Positions 44,432 to 54,035 of a stretch of 64,000 nucleotides of DNA are shown here, one piece after another. The notes below the pieces were generated by a model that did not search any database, was not told the origin of the DNA, and saw only the letters and a program-made list of their open reading frames with translations. Position numbers and translations under genes: made by a program. This DNA comes from a bacterium (GTDB taxonomy: Bacteria > Planctomycetota > Planctomycetia > Pirellulales > Pirellulaceae): positions 84,042-148,041 of the forward strand of contig JAUIGN010000014.1 of NCBI GenBank assembly GCA_030430075.1, in the 5' to 3' direction. Position 1 is the stretch's first letter, and every line of letters begins with the position of its first letter.

Positions 44432-47400
44432 ATGATGAAATATCACACACTGCTATTTGCCGCTTTGGTTGTGACGACGGTCGGCGCGGCGACTGGATCC
44501 GAACCGATTCTCGAGTGGCGGTTTGATGGCGAGTCACAGCCGGGCGCGTGGCTGGGCAAGCACGGTACGCCTTCCCATGGTCCGCGGCCGCCGAGGTATC
44601 CCGGCTTCGGGGATGCGAACAAGGCGATGTCTTTCACCGGGCACGAGGGGGCGCTCCTGATTAGAGATCATGAGCGGGGCGGGTTCACCGATGTTCGATT
44701 CGGCCTGGGCGACACGTTCGCGTTCGAGACATGGGTCAAGTTCCGGTCGATTGGCGCGGGCAACTATGTGTACGTCGTCGGGAAGGGGCGGCATGTCAAG
44801 CATGGCGAAGACTTCGGCGACAACAACCAGAATTACTCGGTCCGCTTTCAAGGAACGGGTGGCGGCGGCCGGTTGGGATTCTTGTTCACCAGCCAACATC
44901 CGGAAACCAAGACGCGGGCCTGGCATCGTTGGTGGAGCCATACCTCGGTACCAGCCACCGGCTGGCATCATGTCGCCCTGCAGTACACGTTCGGCAAACG
45001 AGACAGTTTGCGCGCCTGGATCGATGGGCAGTCGGTCGCCGGCGAATGGAGCGAGAGCGGGCCGACCGACCTGCCGCCGGTTGAGGATGCCGACGACCTG
45101 GTGATCGGCACCGGGTACAGCCGCAGCGCGAGTTCCTCGTTTGACGGCTGGCTGGACAACCTGGCCATCTACCGGTCGGAATTCGACCCGGAGGAAATCG
45201 CGTGCCGATACGAGTTCGTTCCTCCTCCACCGGCTGTGACCCGAGAGATGGTCCCCCCGGGGAAGGTCCTTGTCCAGATCAGCGAGCAGGGAGTTCCGCC
45301 GGCGAGCGGTTGGCCGGAAGAACCGCAGGTCACCGAATCGTACCTGGAGGACGTGTTCGGTCTATTCGAGGTTCCGCACAAGTACATCGCGACCGGCGTG
45401 CGCGGTGACCGGGCGAATCCTGCGCATCTGCGGGCTGCGGCCGTGGTGAAACTGCCGGCCGGCAAGCACCGCCTGTTGTTGCGAGGTCGCGGGCTCTCGC
45501 GGCTGTTCATCGACGGCCGGGAACTCCTTGAAAACGGACCGCGCACCACGGACTCCGGCGGCCATACACCGCTGGCGGTCCAGGACAACTATCTTGATCT
45601 AGGCCCCGATTTTCGCTTTGCCCCACCCGGAAATCGTGATGCCTGGTGCGAATTTGAATCGCCCGGCGGCGAGCACTTTGTGATCCTGGAAACGATGCTG
45701 GGAAACGTCAAAGGAAAGTTTCGGCAGCGGCCCGAACTGGGTGAGACCGTGGCGGCGATCTCACTGCAAGGCAGCCAGTCATGGTCGCTCCTTGCACCCG
45801 GACAACGCCAGGTCGCATACACGGATCAAGGGTGGGCGGCTTACGAAGCGGAACGCCGCAAATGGCTCGCCCAAGTGAATGCGGAGGCTCGAGCCGCATG
45901 TCGCGACGCCCATCGTGCTTACTGGGACCGGCGGCGGATTGCCGCTGCCGAGTGGCTGGAGCAAGTCGAACCGGCGGCCGTTCCCCAGCTCGTCGAAGGT
46001 TATCCCGCGCACAACCCGGTGGACCATTTTATCGCCGCGCGGATCGCCGCGGCTGCCCGTCAGGCAGAGGATGGCGGACAGGCGAACGTGGACTATTTTC
46101 GGGACGTCCGGCCGTTGCTGGAGAAACGGTGTTACGACTGCCATCAGGGCGGCAAGGCACAGGGCGGTCTGCGCCTCGATCGTCATGCTTCGGTCTTGGA
46201 GGGTGGCGAGTCGGAAGGGCCGGCGATCGTTCCGGGGAATGCGGACGAGAGTGCCTTGATGCGTCGCATCATGTCAACGGATGATGGCGTCGGCATGCCT
46301 CCGGCCGGTGAACGGCTGTCCAAGGACGAGGTCGCCTTGCTGAGACGGTGGATCGACGACGGCGCCGTGTGGCCGCAGTTTGACGTGGGTCGATTCGAGC
46401 TATCGCCACTTGCCGGGGATCTGGAGTTTCTCCGCCGGGTGACGCTTGACACCGTGGGAGTCACGCCGACGGAAGCAGAAATCAACATGTTCCTCGACGA
46501 TGCGCCGAACGCGCGGCGCATCAAGGCGATCGATCGGCTGCTGGCCGACTCGAGGTGGGCCGATCATTGGATGGGGTATTGGCTTGATGTGCTTGCCGAA
46601 AATCCCAATATGATCAATCCGACGCTGAACAACACCGGCCCGTTTCGCTGGTGGCTGTACGAGTCGTTGCTTGACAACAAGCCGGCTGACCTGTTTGTGA
46701 CCGAACTGATTCGGATGGAGGGGAGTGAACGGTTCGGTGGGCCGGCCGGATTTGCGACGGCCTCGCAGAACGACTTGCCGATGGCGGCCAAGGGGATCAT
46801 TGTCAGTTCCGCGTTCCTCGGCGTGGAAATGAAGTGTGCCCGCTGTCACGACGCGCCGGCGCATGTTTCGCGGCAGGAAGACTTATTGCAGCTGGCCGCG
46901 ATGCTGAAGCAGCAACCGGTAACGTTGCCCAGCTCCAGCAGTGTGCCGCCGGGTCGGCTGCATCAGACCGGCCGGAAGCCGCTGATTGAAGTCAGCTTGG
47001 AACCGGGTGTCGAAGTAAAGCCGGCCTGGCCCTTTGCCCGCTATTGTGACGAAGCGATCGCGGACCAGCTTGCCGAGCACCCGGAAAGCCCGCGCGACCG
47101 GTTGGCGGCGCTCATTACCGCACCGCAAAACGAGCGGTTCGCACAGGTCATCGTCAACCGCATTTGGCACCGTCTGATGGGACGTGGTCTGGTCGCCCAC
47201 ATCGCGGACTGGGAAAAAGACGAGGCTTCGCATCCGGAGCTGCTGCGCTGGTTGGGGCAGCAGTTTGTCGCATCCGGCTATGACATCAAAGCCGTGAGCC
47301 GGCTGATTCTGGAGTCGCATGCCTACCAACGGGCAATCGATCCGGCGCTTGCCGAGACCAGCCCGCTGTACATCGCGCCGGCGCCGCGGCGGCTGACGGC

Positions 47401-48115
47401 CGAGCAGATCGTCGATTCGGCCTTTCATGCGACCGGGACGCCCTTCGATCTGGAAGAAGTCAGCCTGGACATCGACAGCGTGCGCGAAGTGAAAAACGCG
47501 CTGACGCTGGGCAAGCCGCGGCGGTCCTGGATGCTGGCCTCGACGTCGAACGAGCGGGATCGGCCCAGCCTGTCGCTGCCGCGGGTGACGGCGGTTGCAA
47601 GTGTTTTGAAGTCGTTCGGCTGGCGCGGGGCCCGGCAAGACCCGCGCAGCCAGCGGGACACCGAACCGAATATCTTACAACCGGCCATTCTTGCCAACGG
47701 CGTTATGAGCGTCTGGTTGACGCGGCTCAGCGACCGGCACGGTATCACTCAACTCGCATTGGAAGACCAGACCGTAGAACAACTGGTCGATCGGCTGTTC
47801 CTGCGTTTGTTGACGCGCCAGCCGTCACCGGAAGAAAAAGAACGCTACGTGCGATTCCTGGCCGCAGGATACGAATCGCGCATCATTCCAGAGGCGGAAC
47901 GCGTGCCGCCAACTCCCGGTCAGCGTGAACCGGTGCGATACGTGAGCTGGTCGAATCATGTGGACGGGCCGGCCAATACGCTGGCGATGCAGAAAGAAGC
48001 CGCCGCCCGCCGTGGCGACCCGCCTACCAATGCCTTACGCAGCGAATGGAGATTGCGGATGGAGGATGTGTTGTGGGCCATCCTGAACGCACCTGAATGG
48101 ATCTATACACCCTAG
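44432..48115 (+). CDS. LamG/PA14-like/PSCyt1/DUF1549/DUF1553 exported protein
   Basis: The 1227-residue protein has a Sec signal (MMKYHTLLFAALVVTTVGAA), an N-terminal LamG-like domain (about 25-255; FAFETWVKFRSIGAGNYVY, SFDGWLDNLAIYRSEFDPEE), then a PA14-like region (about 265-470; KLPAGKHRLLLRGRGLSRLF, IDGRELLENG). PSCyt1 with CYDCHQGG lies near residue 560, DUF1549 (LRRVTLDTVGVTPTEAEINM, second motif CARCHDAP) at about 650-860 and DUF1553 (RFAQVIVNRIWHRLMGRG) to the end. No clear ribosome-binding site precedes the two adjacent ATG codons at 44432 and 44435. It is paired with the DUF1501 gene at 48169. Biochemical role unknown. Confidence 0.92.
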   Translation: MMKYHTLLFAALVVTTVGAATGSEPILEWRFDGESQPGAWLGKHGTPSHGPRPPRYPGFGDANKAMSFTGHEGALLIRDHERGGFTDVRFGLGDTFAFETWVKFRSIGAGNYVYVVGKGRHVKHGEDFGDNNQNYSVRFQGTGGGGRLGFLFTSQHPETKTRAWHRWWSHTSVPATGWHHVALQYTFGKRDSLRAWIDGQSVAGEWSESGPTDLPPVEDADDLVIGTGYSRSASSSFDGWLDNLAIYRSEFDPEEIACRYEFVPPPPAVTREMVPPGKVLVQISEQGVPPASGWPEEPQVTESYLEDVFGLFEVPHKYIATGVRGDRANPAHLRAAAVVKLPAGKHRLLLRGRGLSRLFIDGRELLENGPRTTDSGGHTPLAVQDNYLDLGPDFRFAPPGNRDAWCEFESPGGEHFVILETMLGNVKGKFRQRPELGETVAAISLQGSQSWSLLAPGQRQVAYTDQGWAAYEAERRKWLAQVNAEARAACRDAHRAYWDRRRIAAAEWLEQVEPAAVPQLVEGYPAHNPVDHFIAARIAAAARQAEDGGQANVDYFRDVRPLLEKRCYDCHQGGKAQGGLRLDRHASVLEGGESEGPAIVPGNADESALMRRIMSTDDGVGMPPAGERLSKDEVALLRRWIDDGAVWPQFDVGRFELSPLAGDLEFLRRVTLDTVGVTPTEAEINMFLDDAPNARRIKAIDRLLADSRWADHWMGYWLDVLAENPNMINPTLNNTGPFRWWLYESLLDNKPADLFVTELIRMEGSERFGGPAGFATASQNDLPMAAKGIIVSSAFLGVEMKCARCHDAPAHVSRQEDLLQLAAMLKQQPVTLPSSSSVPPGRLHQTGRKPLIEVSLEPGVEVKPAWPFARYCDEAIADQLAEHPESPRDRLAALITAPQNERFAQVIVNRIWHRLMGRGLVAHIADWEKDEASHPELLRWLGQQFVASGYDIKAVSRLILESHAYQRAIDPALAETSPLYIAPAPRRLTAEQIVDSAFHATGTPFDLEEVSLDIDSVREVKNALTLGKPRRSWMLASTSNERDRPSLSLPRVTAVASVLKSFGWRGARQDPRSQRDTEPNILQPAILANGVMSVWLTRLSDRHGITQLALEDQTVEQLVDRLFLRLLTRQPSPEEKERYVRFLAAGYESRIIPEAERVPPTPGQREPVRYVSWSNHVDGPANTLAMQKEAAARRGDPPTNALRSEWRLRMEDVLWAILNAPEWIYTP

Positions 48116-48120
48116 AGGCC

Positions 48121-48156
48121 GGTATCAACACCAACACCGGTATCAACACCAACGAC
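48121..48156 (+). repeat. 18-bp direct repeat at gene junction
   Basis: GGTATCAACACCAACACC is followed directly by GGTATCAACACCAACGAC, two copies of an 18-base unit with two mismatches, then a partial third (GGGATCAA). If translated from an upstream ATG at 48097 it would encode GINTNTGINTND before the Tat signal. It lies between the DUF1549/DUF1553 stop and the preferred DUF1501 start. Confidence 0.7.
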
Positions 48157-48168
48157 GGGATCAATTTC

Positions 48169-49449
48169 ATGGACCGCAGAACGTTTCTGCAACAAACGGG
48201 TGCTGCGGCCGGCGCCGGGCTCGTCGGCCCTTCGCTGTTCGCCTCGCCCATCGCCGCCGATGGGCTGCGCGGGAAGGCCGAACACGTGATCTTCTTGTGG
48301 CTCGGCGGAGGCATGGCACAGATCGACACCTTCGATCCGAAGCGACGAGGCAACTCGAAGGCGTCGCCAAAGCTGGCCGGCTCCGAGTACGGTTCGATTG
48401 AGACCGCGGTGCCGGGTGTCAGGTTCTGCGAGCATCTTCACCGTACGGCCAGGCTGGCAGATCGACTGACGGCCCTCCGCACGATCAACCACCATCTGAT
48501 TGATGAGCACGCCTTCGGCACCAACTTTGTGCACACCGGGCGACTTATCAGCGGCAGCATCACCTATCCGTCGATCGGTTCGATCATCGGACACGTGCGC
48601 GGTGCGGTGAATCCGGATGTGCCGGCGTATATGCTGATTGGTTACCCCAACGTCAGCCGCGGCCCCGGCTTCCTGGGGGCCGAAGGCGGGTACGTTTATC
48701 TCGTGGACACCGAAAGCGGCCCTGCCGGGTTTTCTCGACCCGCCGACGTGACGCCCGATCGGGTTGCCCGTCGCCAACAACTGCTGGAACCGCTGGCGGC
48801 GCGCGTACCGGACGGTTCTGTCGTCAGCCAGTACCGCCTGACCCAGGCCGAAGCCATGCGGTTGGCAGGCCCCGAGTTCATGCGTCACTTTCGACTCCAT
48901 GAGGAGCCGGACTCGCTACGCAATGCTTACGGCGGCGAATTTGGTCAGCGGTGTCTGCTCGCACGTCGGCTCGTCCAGGCCGGCGTCCGGTTCATTGAGG
49001 TGTCCCATAACTTGAATTTCATCAACGGCACCGGATGGGATACGCACAACGAAGGGCAGCAGAACCAGCACCTGCTCATCAAGGAGCTTGACATCGCGCT
49101 CGCAGCGCTCATCACCGACCTCGAGCAGCAGGGGATCCTCGACAAGACGCTCGTCGCGATCGGAACCGAATTCGGCAGGCCCGCCGCGTATGACGGGCGT
49201 GGTGGACGCGGGCATCAGGGCAGTTGTTTCAGCCTGCTGCTTGCCGGAGGTGGCTTGAAGCATCACGGTGCGTACGGCGTAACCGATGAACTGAGCAAGA
49301 AGATCATCGAGAACCCCGTGTCCGTCCCTGATTTTCACGCTACGATTCACGCTGCACTCGGCATCGATCCAGCTCGGGAACTGGTCGCCGGCTCGCGGCC
49401 CGTCCCGATCACGGACCAGGGAACACCGATCGCGGCCCTGTTCGGGTAG
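48169..49449 (+). CDS. Tat-exported DUF1501 protein
   Basis: From the ATG at 48169 the 426-residue protein begins MDRRTFLQQTGAAAGAGLVG, a textbook twin-arginine signal. An in-frame ATG at 48097 would add 24 residues encoded by an 18-bp direct repeat and overlap the upstream gene by 19 bases, which I consider unlikely. DUF1501 blocks follow: IFLWLGGGMAQIDTFDPK, INHHLIDEHAFGTNFVHTGR, GQRCLLARRLVQAGVRFIEV, WDTHNEGQ, GTEFGRPAAYDGRGGRGHQG. It should act with the preceding LamG/DUF1549/DUF1553 protein. Confidence 0.9.
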   Translation: MDRRTFLQQTGAAAGAGLVGPSLFASPIAADGLRGKAEHVIFLWLGGGMAQIDTFDPKRRGNSKASPKLAGSEYGSIETAVPGVRFCEHLHRTARLADRLTALRTINHHLIDEHAFGTNFVHTGRLISGSITYPSIGSIIGHVRGAVNPDVPAYMLIGYPNVSRGPGFLGAEGGYVYLVDTESGPAGFSRPADVTPDRVARRQQLLEPLAARVPDGSVVSQYRLTQAEAMRLAGPEFMRHFRLHEEPDSLRNAYGGEFGQRCLLARRLVQAGVRFIEVSHNLNFINGTGWDTHNEGQQNQHLLIKELDIALAALITDLEQQGILDKTLVAIGTEFGRPAAYDGRGGRGHQGSCFSLLLAGGGLKHHGAYGVTDELSKKIIENPVSVPDFHATIHAALGIDPARELVAGSRPVPITDQGTPIAALFG

Positions 49450-49768
49450 AACGAACGCCAATTCCGTTCATTTGGATTCCGCACTTCCGTAGGTCATGCT
49501 GTGCGTGACATTCCGCACTTTCCACATTCCCTGGCCGCAAGACCGTGCATTCGGATTTCGTGGGTCGATGTTCGCCAATCATGGTACCAGGAAGACCGTG
49601 GATGCCTGGTAGAATCGTGATCGCGTTGTTAGCCGACGCATTGCAGATGCGATCACCGGATGCGAATTGAACTGCCATGCGTCCTGCACAGCATGCCTTA
49701 CGCATCACGATCGCGACACGGTGATTCCCGGCGGCCACCACGTAGCGACGGAGCACGGGGCGTCCGCG
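49450..49768. other. Intergenic stretch between convergent genes
   Basis: This 319-base region lies between two convergent genes. The segment TTCCGTAGGTCATGCTGTGC at 49485-49504 matches 36652-36671 at 19 of 20 bases, so it holds a fragment of a dispersed repeat. No open frame with a ribosome-binding site and no clear terminator were seen. Confidence 0.45.
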
Positions 49769-50218
49769 TCAAGGGTATTCCTGGTAGGTCCATGTCACGA
49801 CGTCGCCCGCCTGGACCGGAAAGATGCCGAAACTGCGGTCCGCCACTTTTCCGTTAACACGATAGACCCAATTGCGTCCGTTCCGTTGATTGGCGAGATC
49901 GTCGATTTGAGTCAGGAATGCGGTCGCCTTCTTCCCGGTCTGCTTGATGCGAATCCCCCTGGGATGTTTACTGCCAGCCAGGGTGACATCTTGGACGGTC
50001 ATCTTGTTTCGCCAGGGGAGCCGGGAAAAGTGTTTTTCGACGCCGTCGCCGTAGTCGATGACGAGTTGCACGGTGTTCTTCTGGGCCGGGAGACCGACGG
50101 CCTGAGGAGCTTGAGCATCAGCTTGCGGCGAAACGGCCAGGCCGGTCGCGACCGACCACATCAGGATGACAGGCAGCATGACCGGTCGAATTGACGAAGA
50201 TGGCGAGTTGCGCTTCAT
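49769..50218 (-). CDS. Small secreted DUF4430-domain protein
   Basis: From the ATG at 50218 the protein has 149 residues. A signal peptide (RPVMLPVILMWSVATGLAVS) precedes a domain with the DUF4430 pattern: TVQLVIDYGDGVEKHF, AFLTQIDDLANQ, NWVYRVNGKVADRSF and GDVVTWTY. This fold is the C-terminal domain of transcobalamin and intrinsic factor and occurs alone in bacterial exported proteins. AAGGA lies about 9 bases upstream, supporting this start over the longer frame to 50344. The ligand is unknown; no riboswitch is visible upstream. It has no clear operon partner. Confidence 0.82.
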   Translation of the reverse strand: MKRNSPSSSIRPVMLPVILMWSVATGLAVSPQADAQAPQAVGLPAQKNTVQLVIDYGDGVEKHFSRLPWRNKMTVQDVTLAGSKHPRGIRIKQTGKKATAFLTQIDDLANQRNGRNWVYRVNGKVADRSFGIFPVQAGDVVTWTYQEYP

Positions 50219-50503
50219 GAAGAATTCCTTGAGGAGATCAGGCCGAGCGTTTCGCTTCATTGCAGGCCGCGAGTGTCCAGGCGGGCGATCGGTCAGATTG
50301 TTGACGATTCGGCCCTGGTCATGGACGGTTGGTGCGAGCGCCACTGGCCTCGAGGGGGTTTTCCGACGTACCTGCGCAAGTTAGCATTTTTTGATGCTCG
50401 ACGGCGGCTTCGGTGAGGCGAAGTTCGCCGTTCGGGCAGCCGAACGACCGGGGGGTGCTCCGGTCGCCCCAGGGATCATGAGACCACCAAGGATAGTCAA
50501 CCC

Positions 50504-52663
50504 ATGTCCGGCGCTCAAACGCTCACCCTCTCGATGCTCGAACCTGACGTCGCACTGTTGACGTTTGACACGCCAGATAAGAGTGCCAACGTGCTCTCAG
50601 AGTCCGTCCTCACGGAGCTCGAGACGCACCTGGACGCATTGGAACAGCGGGCCGACCTGGCAGGGTTGGTCATCGGTTCAGGAAAACCGGGCATGTTTAT
50701 TGCCGGGGCGGACTTGCGCGAGTTCGTTGCGTCCCTGCAGGTTGAGAAGTCGAAGATTGCTCAGATGTGCCGCCGCGGTCAAACGTTATTCGGCCGCTTG
50801 TCCAAATGCCCGTTCGTCACGGTTGCCGCCATCGACGGCATTTGTGTGGGGGGCGGTGCGGAGCTTGCCATCTGGTGCGATCGGCGATTGCTGAGCAACG
50901 GGGCGAAGACCGAGTTTGGTTTTCCGGAGGTTAAGCTGGGCTTGTATCCGGGTTGGGGAGGCACGGCGCGAGCGCCGCGGGTCATCGGGCTGGGCAACGC
51001 GGTCGAGATGATTACCGGGGGCGAGTCGGTCGATGCGGCCACCGCTCGCTCCATGAATCTGGCGACGGACGTCGTGCCTGCGGACCAGTTGCTTTCGGCC
51101 GCGGTCGCGTTGATTCGGGACGAGCAGGCGACCGGTCAATTCCAACGGGATCGCCGCCGCTGGTCCGAGCCGCTGGGCATCTCGGAAACCGAGTTGGGTT
51201 TCCTGGGAGCAACAGCGTCCGCCGTGATTCGCGGTAAGACCAAGGGCCACTACCCGGCACCGGAGGCTGCGTTGGAAGTCATGCTCGAGGCCGCCTCGAC
51301 GGACGTTGAGACCGCTTGCCAGATGGAAGCCGAGGGGATGGCGCAACTGTTCGGTTCGGACGTCAACGCCGCCCTCCTGAACGTCTTCTTCCTGACGGAC
51401 CGGAACAAGAAAGAGAAGGGGGTTGCACCATCGTCTGCCGCCAACCTGGAGCCGACCGCGATCCAAACGGCGGGTGTGATCGGGACCGGGATCATGGGGC
51501 GCGGGATCGCCGCCGCCAACTTGAGGCGGGGCGTGTCGGTCGTGGTGGACGACGCGTCGCAGGAGGCACTTGTTCGCGGCGCCCAGGCCATCCTGGAAGA
51601 GGCCGCCTACGATCGTGAGCTCAAAGGACCCGGTAGCCGACGACTGGCTGAGCTCGCGCCAAACCTGCGGCTTTGCGGCGCCGATCAGCAATGGGCCGCC
51701 TGTGACCTGGTGATCGAAGCCGTGGTGGAGAATCTCGATGTCAAACGCCAGGTCTTCCAGCGGATTGAGGCGGAGCTACCGGAGACGGCAATCCTGGCAT
51801 CAAACACGTCGACGATCCCGATCACCAAGATGGCGGAGACGGTTAAACATCCCGAGCGGTTTTGCGGCTTTCACTTCTTCAATCCCGTCCGCCGCATGAA
51901 GCTGGTCGAGATCGTGCGTGGTGAAAAGACGAGCGACGAGACCGTCGTGTCTGCCGTGGCCCACGCCAAGCGGATCGGCAAGCTGCCCATTGTGCTGAAC
52001 GACGGGCCGGGGTTTCTGGTGAACCGGCTGCTCTTTCCATACATGAGCGAAGCCCTGGCGCTGCTGGCCGAAGGGGCCAGGATCAAGGACATCGATCGCG
52101 CTGCCAAGGCGTTCGGCATGCCGATGGGACCGATCGAATTGTACGACCTGGTCGGCATCGACACTGCGACGTTCGCAGGCCAGGTGATGGCCGATGCGTT
52201 TCCGGATCGGATTGCCGCCTCACCCATCTTGCCGGCCATGGTCGAAGCCGGGCGGCTGGGCAAGAAGAGCGGGCTCGGCTTTTTTAATTACGACAACAAG
52301 CGCCAGCGGGCCGAACCCGATCCGGGGCTGGAGGCGTTCCTGGCGGAATTTGTCGCCGCCGAACGGAAGTTTGCCAGGGACGAGCTGACGGATCGCCTTT
52401 TCATGCCGATGTTGCTGGAGGCGACGCGGGCGTTGGAGGACAACATCGTCTTCGACGCTCGTGACATCGATCTCGGCTTGATTTTCGGTCTGGGCTTCCC
52501 GCCGTTCAAGGGCGGCCTGATGTTCTGGGCCGACCGGATTGGCGCCGCACCGCTACTTGAACGGCTCAAGCCGCTCGAGCGAATCGGCCCGCGGATGCAG
52601 CCGACCGAACTGCTGCGGGAAATGGCGGCGGCCAACAAGACGTTCTATCCGTCCAGTCACTAA
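50504..52663 (+). CDS. fadB: Fatty acid oxidation alpha subunit (enoyl-CoA hydratase/3-hydroxyacyl-CoA dehydrogenase)
   Basis: The 719-residue bifunctional protein has an N-terminal crotonase domain (about 10-200) with the oxyanion-hole and catalytic glutamates in CVGGGAELAIWCDRR and FGFPEVKLGLYPGWGG. The NAD-binding dehydrogenase part begins at about residue 325 (GVIGTGIMGRGIAAANLRRG) and includes SNTSTIPITKMAE, the catalytic His in FHFFNPVRRMKLVEI and NDGPGFLVNRLLFPYM. It hydrates enoyl-CoA and oxidises the product to 3-ketoacyl-CoA. The thiolase gene follows 44 bases downstream, so they form a fadBA-type unit. FadB versus FadJ cannot be separated from sequence alone. Confidence 0.93.
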   Translation: MSGAQTLTLSMLEPDVALLTFDTPDKSANVLSESVLTELETHLDALEQRADLAGLVIGSGKPGMFIAGADLREFVASLQVEKSKIAQMCRRGQTLFGRLSKCPFVTVAAIDGICVGGGAELAIWCDRRLLSNGAKTEFGFPEVKLGLYPGWGGTARAPRVIGLGNAVEMITGGESVDAATARSMNLATDVVPADQLLSAAVALIRDEQATGQFQRDRRRWSEPLGISETELGFLGATASAVIRGKTKGHYPAPEAALEVMLEAASTDVETACQMEAEGMAQLFGSDVNAALLNVFFLTDRNKKEKGVAPSSAANLEPTAIQTAGVIGTGIMGRGIAAANLRRGVSVVVDDASQEALVRGAQAILEEAAYDRELKGPGSRRLAELAPNLRLCGADQQWAACDLVIEAVVENLDVKRQVFQRIEAELPETAILASNTSTIPITKMAETVKHPERFCGFHFFNPVRRMKLVEIVRGEKTSDETVVSAVAHAKRIGKLPIVLNDGPGFLVNRLLFPYMSEALALLAEGARIKDIDRAAKAFGMPMGPIELYDLVGIDTATFAGQVMADAFPDRIAASPILPAMVEAGRLGKKSGLGFFNYDNKRQRAEPDPGLEAFLAEFVAAERKFARDELTDRLFMPMLLEATRALEDNIVFDARDIDLGLIFGLGFPPFKGGLMFWADRIGAAPLLERLKPLERIGPRMQPTELLREMAAANKTFYPSSH

Positions 52664-52707
52664 CTCGAGGGCGTCCCCACCATGCTGGGTCGCGCGGAGC
52701 GTGGATT

Positions 52708-53865
52708 ATGAATCGTGCTGTTATCGTGGATTGCCTTCGATCGCCCATCGGCCATGCGCATCCTGAACGCGGCTGGTTTCGCCATGTAAGGAGCGACGAT
52801 CTGGCAGTCACCTGCGTCCAGGCGCTGGTCGAACGAACCTCGATCGATCCGGCGGTGATCGAAGACGTCGTGTTGGGCAACACCCAGCAGACGCTCGAGC
52901 AGGGCCTCAACGTGGCACGCACGGTCGGCCTGATGGCTGGCCTGCCGACCACGGCGGGCGGCGCGACAATCAATCGACTTTGCGGCAGCAGCTTGCAGGC
53001 CCTCAATCAAGCCGCCCATTCCATCGCGGCCGGCGGCGAAGATGTGCAGGTTGTCGGCGGACTTGAGCACATGAACCATGTTCCCATGGACCACGGTCTG
53101 GACCTGAACCCAAAACTCTTCCAGCGGACCAGCAAGGGGGCGCTGATGATGGGAGTCACGGCCGAGTTCCTCGCACAGACGGCGGACATCTCCCGTGAAG
53201 CACAGGATGCCTTCGCGCTGCGCAGCCACCAACGGGCGGCCGCGGCGCAGGCCAACGGCGAGTTCGACCGTGAGATCGTTCCCATGTACGGGCATGATGA
53301 AGACGGCCGCCGATCCTTGAAGCACCACGACCAGTGTGTGCGGCCGGAGTCAACGGCCGACGCGCTGGCGGCACTCCCGCCGGCCTTCATGCCTGGAATG
53401 GGAACGGTTACCGCCGGCAACAGTTCGCCCCTGAATGACGGGGCAGCGGCCCTGCTGGTGATGTCCGAGGATCGGGCTCGAGAATTAGGGCTCAATCCGT
53501 TGGTCCGAATTCGGGCCACCGCCGTCGCCGGCGTGGATCCGGCGGTGATGGGAACCGGACCGGTACCGGCCACCAAAAAGGCATTGCAGCGAGCCGGCGT
53601 CGAGTTGGCGGACATTGACCTGGTTGAACTCAATGAAGCATTCGCTGCGCAGGCATTGGCCTGTATCCGCACGCTGCAACTGGACGAGGAAAAAGTCAAC
53701 GTCCGCGGCGGCGCGATCGCCATCGGCCACCCGCTTGGCGCCAGCGGAGCCCGGATCGCCACGACCCTGATCCACGCCATGGTCGATCGAGGGGCCAGCC
53801 TGGGGCTCGCCACCATGTGCATCGGCGTGGGGCAAGGCATTGCGACGATCTTCGAACGGGTGTGA
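52708..53865 (+). CDS. fadA: Acetyl-CoA C-acyltransferase (thiolase)
   Basis: The 385-residue thiolase has all three catalytic sites: the nucleophilic Cys in NRLCGSSLQALNQAAHSI, His in AIGHPLGASGARI and the C-terminal Cys in LATMCIGVGQGIATIFE. It cleaves 3-ketoacyl-CoA to acetyl-CoA and a shortened acyl-CoA, completing the cycle begun by the upstream FadB-like protein. Length and motif order are normal. It is probably co-transcribed with fadB. Confidence 0.93.
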   Translation: MNRAVIVDCLRSPIGHAHPERGWFRHVRSDDLAVTCVQALVERTSIDPAVIEDVVLGNTQQTLEQGLNVARTVGLMAGLPTTAGGATINRLCGSSLQALNQAAHSIAAGGEDVQVVGGLEHMNHVPMDHGLDLNPKLFQRTSKGALMMGVTAEFLAQTADISREAQDAFALRSHQRAAAAQANGEFDREIVPMYGHDEDGRRSLKHHDQCVRPESTADALAALPPAFMPGMGTVTAGNSSPLNDGAAALLVMSEDRARELGLNPLVRIRATAVAGVDPAVMGTGPVPATKKALQRAGVELADIDLVELNEAFAAQALACIRTLQLDEEKVNVRGGAIAIGHPLGASGARIATTLIHAMVDRGASLGLATMCIGVGQGIATIFERV

Positions 53866-53971
53866 GGCACGGGCCGAATTCGCCGGCGATTTCGGTGCTT
53901 CAAAGGGGCCGTCCCATCGGTGGTCTTGCCTTGGGTTTCCCAGATTCGCCCGTTTTGCCAGCTCCACCCGA

Positions 53972-53987
53972 TTTGCAGATCTGCAAA
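53972..53987. promoter_or_regulatory. 16-bp perfect palindrome, candidate operator
   Basis: TTTGCAGATCTGCAAA is its own exact inverse. It lies about 83 bases upstream of the tetR start, where TetR-family regulators commonly bind. A related half-site, ATTGCAG, follows at 53994. Binding is inferred. Confidence 0.4.
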
Positions 53988-54035
53988 ATCGATATTGCAG
54001 AATTCGGCTGTTCGGCTATCCTGGCTGACTGCGGA

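Noticed and set aside
43794..44435. Open frames on both strands through the 40-bp array, reading as repetitive Arg/Pro-rich proteins
   Set aside because: The 40-base period is not a multiple of three, so the same repeats appear in every frame by rotation; there is no ribosome-binding site or domain.
50219..50503. Possible cobalamin riboswitch upstream of the DUF4430 gene
   Set aside because: A GCCACTGG-like string is present, but the surrounding conserved blocks and a closing P1 stem are missing.
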